This document shows, piece after piece, positions 61,441 through 64,000 of a DNA stretch of 64,000 nt. The stretch spans positions 5,830,501 through 5,894,500 of the forward strand of contig NZ_CP029427.2 of the NCBI RefSeq assembly GCF_002266465.3, written 5' to 3'. The translations under genes and the position numbers were made by a program. The stretch's first letter is position 1. Each line of letters starts with the position of its first letter. The notes under the pieces are model-generated. The model made no database searches, was not told the DNA's origin, and saw nothing but the letters and a program-made list of their open reading frames with translations. The stretch is from Bradyrhizobium symbiodeficiens. Its GTDB lineage: Bacteria > Pseudomonadota > Alphaproteobacteria > Rhizobiales > Xanthobacteraceae.

Positions 61441-62706
61441 TCACCTCATCGCCGAGATTAGGGTGTCGTACATCTTGTTGACGGTCGAGATGACCTGGGA
61501 CGCGGCCGAATAGGCTTGCTGCGCCGAGATCATGCTCGAGAACTGGCTGGAGGTGTCGGTGGTCGAGGACTCCAGCTCGCCGCCGAAGATCGTGCCCGCG
61601 CCGTTCTCGCCGGGGGCCTGCAACGCGGCATTGCCCGACGTCACGGTCGCCGAATAGATCCCGTCGCTGGAGGCGGCGAGCCCGTTGGGAGCGGCGAAGG
61701 TCGCCACCGCGATCTTGTAGATCGCGATGGTCTGGCCGTTGGAATAGGTGGCGTTGACCACACCGTTATCGCCGATCGCGATGCTGGAAAGCTTGCCATA
61801 GGACAGGCCGTCGGAATCGATGCTGGTGACGTTGACGGACGGTGTGGTCTCGCCGGAGGCATATTGCGTGAGGCCGTCGGTCTTGCCGGCGGTGCCGAGA
61901 TCCAAGGTGACGGTGCTGTCGGCCGCGCCGTCGGTCCAGCCTGTGATCGAGACGGTCGCCGGGTCCGGGCTGGTGCTGGCGAGCGAGCCGTCGCTGTTGA
62001 AAGTGATATCGATCGTGCCGGAAGCCGTACCCGTCGCGGTGGTGGTGTCGGAGGCCGAGGTCGGGTTGGCGAAGCTCGCGCTCCAGGTGTTGGTGCCGGT
62101 CTTGGACCAGGTGATCTGCATCGAATTCGCGGCGCCAAGCGAATCGTAGACCGTCATCGAGCTGGTATAGGTGTCGCCCGTCGCGGCGTCCGACGGCAGG
62201 TTCGCCGCGATCGTGGTCTTGGTAGTGGCGCTGCCGCTGGTCGAGGCGACCTGGGTGTTAATCGCTTCGAGATTGCTCGCCGATTCACTGCCGACGACAT
62301 TGCCGTCGGCGTCGGTGCGCCATCCCTCGAGGTAATAGCCGTTGTTCTGGAGATAGCCGGCGTTATCAGTGGTGAAGGCACCATTGCGGGTGTAGGCGAC
62401 CGTGCCGCCCGACGTGGCGTTGGTCACCACGAAAAACCCGGAGCCCTGGATGCCGACGTCGGTGGCGTTGGAGGTCGCGGCCAGCAGGCCCTGCTGGGTG
62501 ATGTTGGCGCGACCCGAGACGGTCACGCCTCCCGAGGCGTAGGAAGTCGTGTTGCTCGACGCCGTCACGAGCGCGTCGAACATCCCGGACGTCGTCTTGT
62601 AGGCGGTCGTGTCGGAATTGGCGATGTTGTCGCTGATCATCGACAGGGACTGACTCTGCGCACTGAGCGCCGAGATCGCCGAGGATAATGCGCCGCTGAG
62701 ACTCAT
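61441..62706 (-). CDS. flgE: flagellar hook protein FlgE
   Basis: 421 residues. N-terminal SLSGALSSAISALSAQSQSLSMISDNIANSDTTAYK and C-terminal SAASQVISTVNKMYDTLI are the conserved D0 helices. The middle has the flagellar basal-body/hook motif GSGFFVV..ATSGGTVAYTRNGAF. It builds the hook, capped during assembly by FlgD, encoded 19 bp upstream. Length is normal for FlgE of rhizobia. Confidence 0.95.
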   Translation of the reverse strand: MSLSGALSSAISALSAQSQSLSMISDNIANSDTTAYKTTSGMFDALVTASSNTTSYASGGVTVSGRANITQQGLLAATSNATDVGIQGSGFFVVTNATSGGTVAYTRNGAFTTDNAGYLQNNGYYLEGWRTDADGNVVGSESASNLEAINTQVASTSGSATTKTTIAANLPSDAATGDTYTSSMTVYDSLGAANSMQITWSKTGTNTWSASFANPTSASDTTTATGTASGTIDITFNSDGSLASTSPDPATVSITGWTDGAADSTVTLDLGTAGKTDGLTQYASGETTPSVNVTSIDSDGLSYGKLSSIAIGDNGVVNATYSNGQTIAIYKIAVATFAAPNGLAASSDGIYSATVTSGNAALQAPGENGAGTIFGGELESSTTDTSSQFSSMISAQQAYSAASQVISTVNKMYDTLISAMR

Positions 62707-62725
62707 GATAAAACTCCGGACGAAA

Positions 62726-63391
62726 TCAGGATGTGACGCCGATGATGTTGGCGGCGCTGACGGAAACGCCGTTCACGGTCAGCGAGGGTGTCGAGGTCGA
62801 GGTGTCGATGCCGGTTACCGTCCCGGTGACGGTCGTGTAGTTCAGGACCGAGTTTCCGGAGGAGTTCGTCGCGGTCACCGAGATCGTGTACTGGCCGCCG
62901 TCGGAGAGCTGTGTCCCGCTGGAATCCTTGCCGTCCCAGGTGAAGCTGTTCGATCCGGCATTCCCGGTCCCGGTACCGGTCCACACCGTATTGCCGGAGG
63001 AGTCCTTGACGCTGATCGAAACATCCGAGGCGGCCGACGACAGCGAGTAACCAAACGTCGCCGAGCCGTTGCTCAAGGTCGATGTGTCCGTCTTCGCCTC
63101 GACGGTGTGCCCGATGTAGTTCACGGAATTCAGCGTCACCAGGCTCGAGAACGAGCTCGCAAGCGAATTGAGGTTGGAGTTGATCGACTGCTGGGAGGTG
63201 AAGTTCGCGTAGGAGGTGAGTTGATTGACGAGGTCGGTGGTCGAGGTCGCCTCCAGTGGATTCTGGTTCTGGAGCTCGCTGACGAGCAGGCTCAGAAAAT
63301 CGCTGGAAGTCAGCGTCGAATTGGACGACGTGCTCGACGACGACGTTGTCGTGGTGGCGGTCGACGCAGAACTCGTTGCGGAAACGGTCAT
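62726..63391 (-). CDS. flgD: flagellar hook capping protein FlgD
   Basis: 221 residues. N-terminal Ser/Thr-rich export region (about 1-28), then DFLSLLVSELQNQNPLEATSTTDLVNQLTSYANFTSQQSINSNL, the signature of FlgD, and a FlgD Ig-like domain with NTVWTGTGTGNAGSNSFTWDGKDSSG. First gene of the visible flagellar operon; upstream 264 bp hold no other gene. Confidence 0.95.
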   Translation of the reverse strand: MTVSATSSASTATTTTSSSSTSSNSTLTSSDFLSLLVSELQNQNPLEATSTTDLVNQLTSYANFTSQQSINSNLNSLASSFSSLVTLNSVNYIGHTVEAKTDTSTLSNGSATFGYSLSSAASDVSISVKDSSGNTVWTGTGTGNAGSNSFTWDGKDSSGTQLSDGGQYTISVTATNSSGNSVLNYTTVTGTVTGIDTSTSTPSLTVNGVSVSAANIIGVTS

Positions 63392-63655
63392 CAGAAGCTC
63401 CGGCTTTCCCTCACCGCCGGCGAACAGATGTCGGTCGGCGGCGCTTGAAATCTGTGTGCTGATGAAACGGGTGGGCGCGCGGATTCAGGCGGGGATTCAC
63501 GCGCGCGAAAACGGCTTTCGGCACGGCAAAATCTGCCGCGTGCACGCATTCAGCGGCGCGGGAGAGTCAGGCTGGTTTATGGAGGAGCGCAACAGCGTCA
63601 TGGCCGGACTCGGGCATGACGACGTCTCGTAATATTCGATGTCAGAAAGAGCCGT
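63392..63655. other. intergenic region upstream of flgD
   Basis: About 264 bases between the end of the minus-strand orphan at 63656 and flgD. The flgD-flgE-flgK-flgL promoter should lie here. No sigma-54 or EcfG pattern, repeat or small gene was convincing. Confidence 0.4.
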
Positions 63656-63928
63656 TCAGCTCTCGGCCGTCTCGCCCTCGGTGCGCGGCTCGGCGGTGTC
63701 GCCCTTCAGCTTCGCAGCGGCGGCGACGATGCGGTCGGCGAGGCCTGCGGGCGCGCGGACCGGCGGTGCGGCGAGCGCCTGGCGTACGGCGCGCGCCTCT
63801 TCCAGCAGGGCCTGCGCGGCGGACGAGCGCGCCAGCAACTCTTCAGCAAGCCCACGCCGATCGTCGGGCCAGAGCGAGAGATCCTCGCCCAGCCGGTCGA
63901 TCAGTTCCTCAAACTCGCTGACGTCCAT
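63656..63928 (-). CDS. small cytoplasmic protein, sigma-factor-adjacent type
   Basis: 90 residues: DVSEFEELIDRLGEDLSLWPDDRRGLAEELLARSSAAQALLEEARAV followed by a Pro/Ala-rich middle and acidic end. The 'LIDRxGxDLSxWP...AxxLLxxSxxAxxLLxEA' pattern recalls small proteins found next to extracytoplasmic sigma factor genes in alphaproteobacteria. No partner is visible because the window ends 72 bases later. Function unknown. Confidence 0.7.
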   Translation of the reverse strand: MDVSEFEELIDRLGEDLSLWPDDRRGLAEELLARSSAAQALLEEARAVRQALAAPPVRAPAGLADRIVAAAAKLKGDTAEPRTEGETAES

Positions 63929-64000
63929 CGCCCGCCGGTCCCGCCAAAGTCGGGCCCGTCATAAAGCATTGCGCGCGCGCCGGAAACCGGATTCGCGCTG

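Overview
The window is GC-rich, densely coded DNA from an alphaproteobacterium, most probably Bradyrhizobium or a close Nitrobacteraceae relative. This rests on gene content (KorAB, a transaldolase/glucose-6-phosphate isomerase fusion, a TreS-maltokinase fusion, GlgE/TreYZ glucan genes, LigD/Ku, SpoVR-YeaH-PrkA, a short-form Gnd, flagellar hook genes) and on mosaic palindromic intergenic repeats of the 'CCTCATCCTGAGG / CGTCTCGAAGGATG' and 'GTAGGGTGGGCAAAG' types typical of that genus. No rRNA, tRNA, CRISPR array, insertion sequence or prophage was seen.

Layout. 1-1857: end of korA and all of korB. 1858-6809: small accessory genes (DUF4399 protein, adenylate cyclase/FGE-like fusion, two exported proteins, an ArsR-SRPBCC operon with paired operators, a DUF1801 protein). 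7030-11814 (minus): the stress operon prkA-yeaH-spoVR, with prkA broken by a one-base insertion in an A8 tract. 12119-12763: a membrane protein. 13089-20599 (plus): a sugar-phosphate operon (tal-pgi, gnd, zwf, pgl, gluconokinase, HAD phosphatase). 20730-38726: an alpha-glucan/trehalose block. malQ and a GH15 enzyme read left; glgE-like, treS-mak, glgB, glgX, treZ and treY read right with overlapping or nearly touching genes. 38729-43240: a PHA-system protein, a DUF3309 peptide and the divergent NHEJ pair ligD/ku. 43356-51571 (minus): the potassium operon kdpFABCDE with two extra hydrophobic micro-ORFs. 52102-55575 (plus): a run of small, mostly unrecognised genes around a DapA-like protein that lacks its catalytic residues. 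55730-57970: upp and an acyl-CoA synthetase-like gene. 57978-63391 (minus): flagellar hook genes flgD, flgE, two small proteins, flgK and flgL. 63656-63928: a small orphan.

How it fits together. Zwf, Pgl, Gnd and the Tal-Pgi fusion form a complete oxidative pentose-phosphate entry, with gluconokinase feeding 6-phosphogluconate. The glucan block encodes branching, debranching, TreS/maltokinase/GlgE-type glucan building and the TreYZ route from glucan to trehalose, so carbon storage and osmoprotection are coupled. The GlgE homologue, however, lacks two of the four residues normally invariant in GH13 enzymes. Candidate general-stress (EcfG-type, GGAAC-N16/17-NGTT) promoters precede prkA, malQ, the DUF3309 gene and both ligD and ku.

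The most novel-looking area is 51572-55575. A direct-repeat element with an 11-bp period (TTATR-N6-YTATR) occurs once in the kdp intergenic region as three tandem half-sites. It occurs again about 95-110 bp upstream of three separate small genes. It looks like a binding site for an OmpR/KdpE-type regulator and suggests a local regulon linking potassium sensing to a set of uncharacterised small proteins, two of them paralogues.
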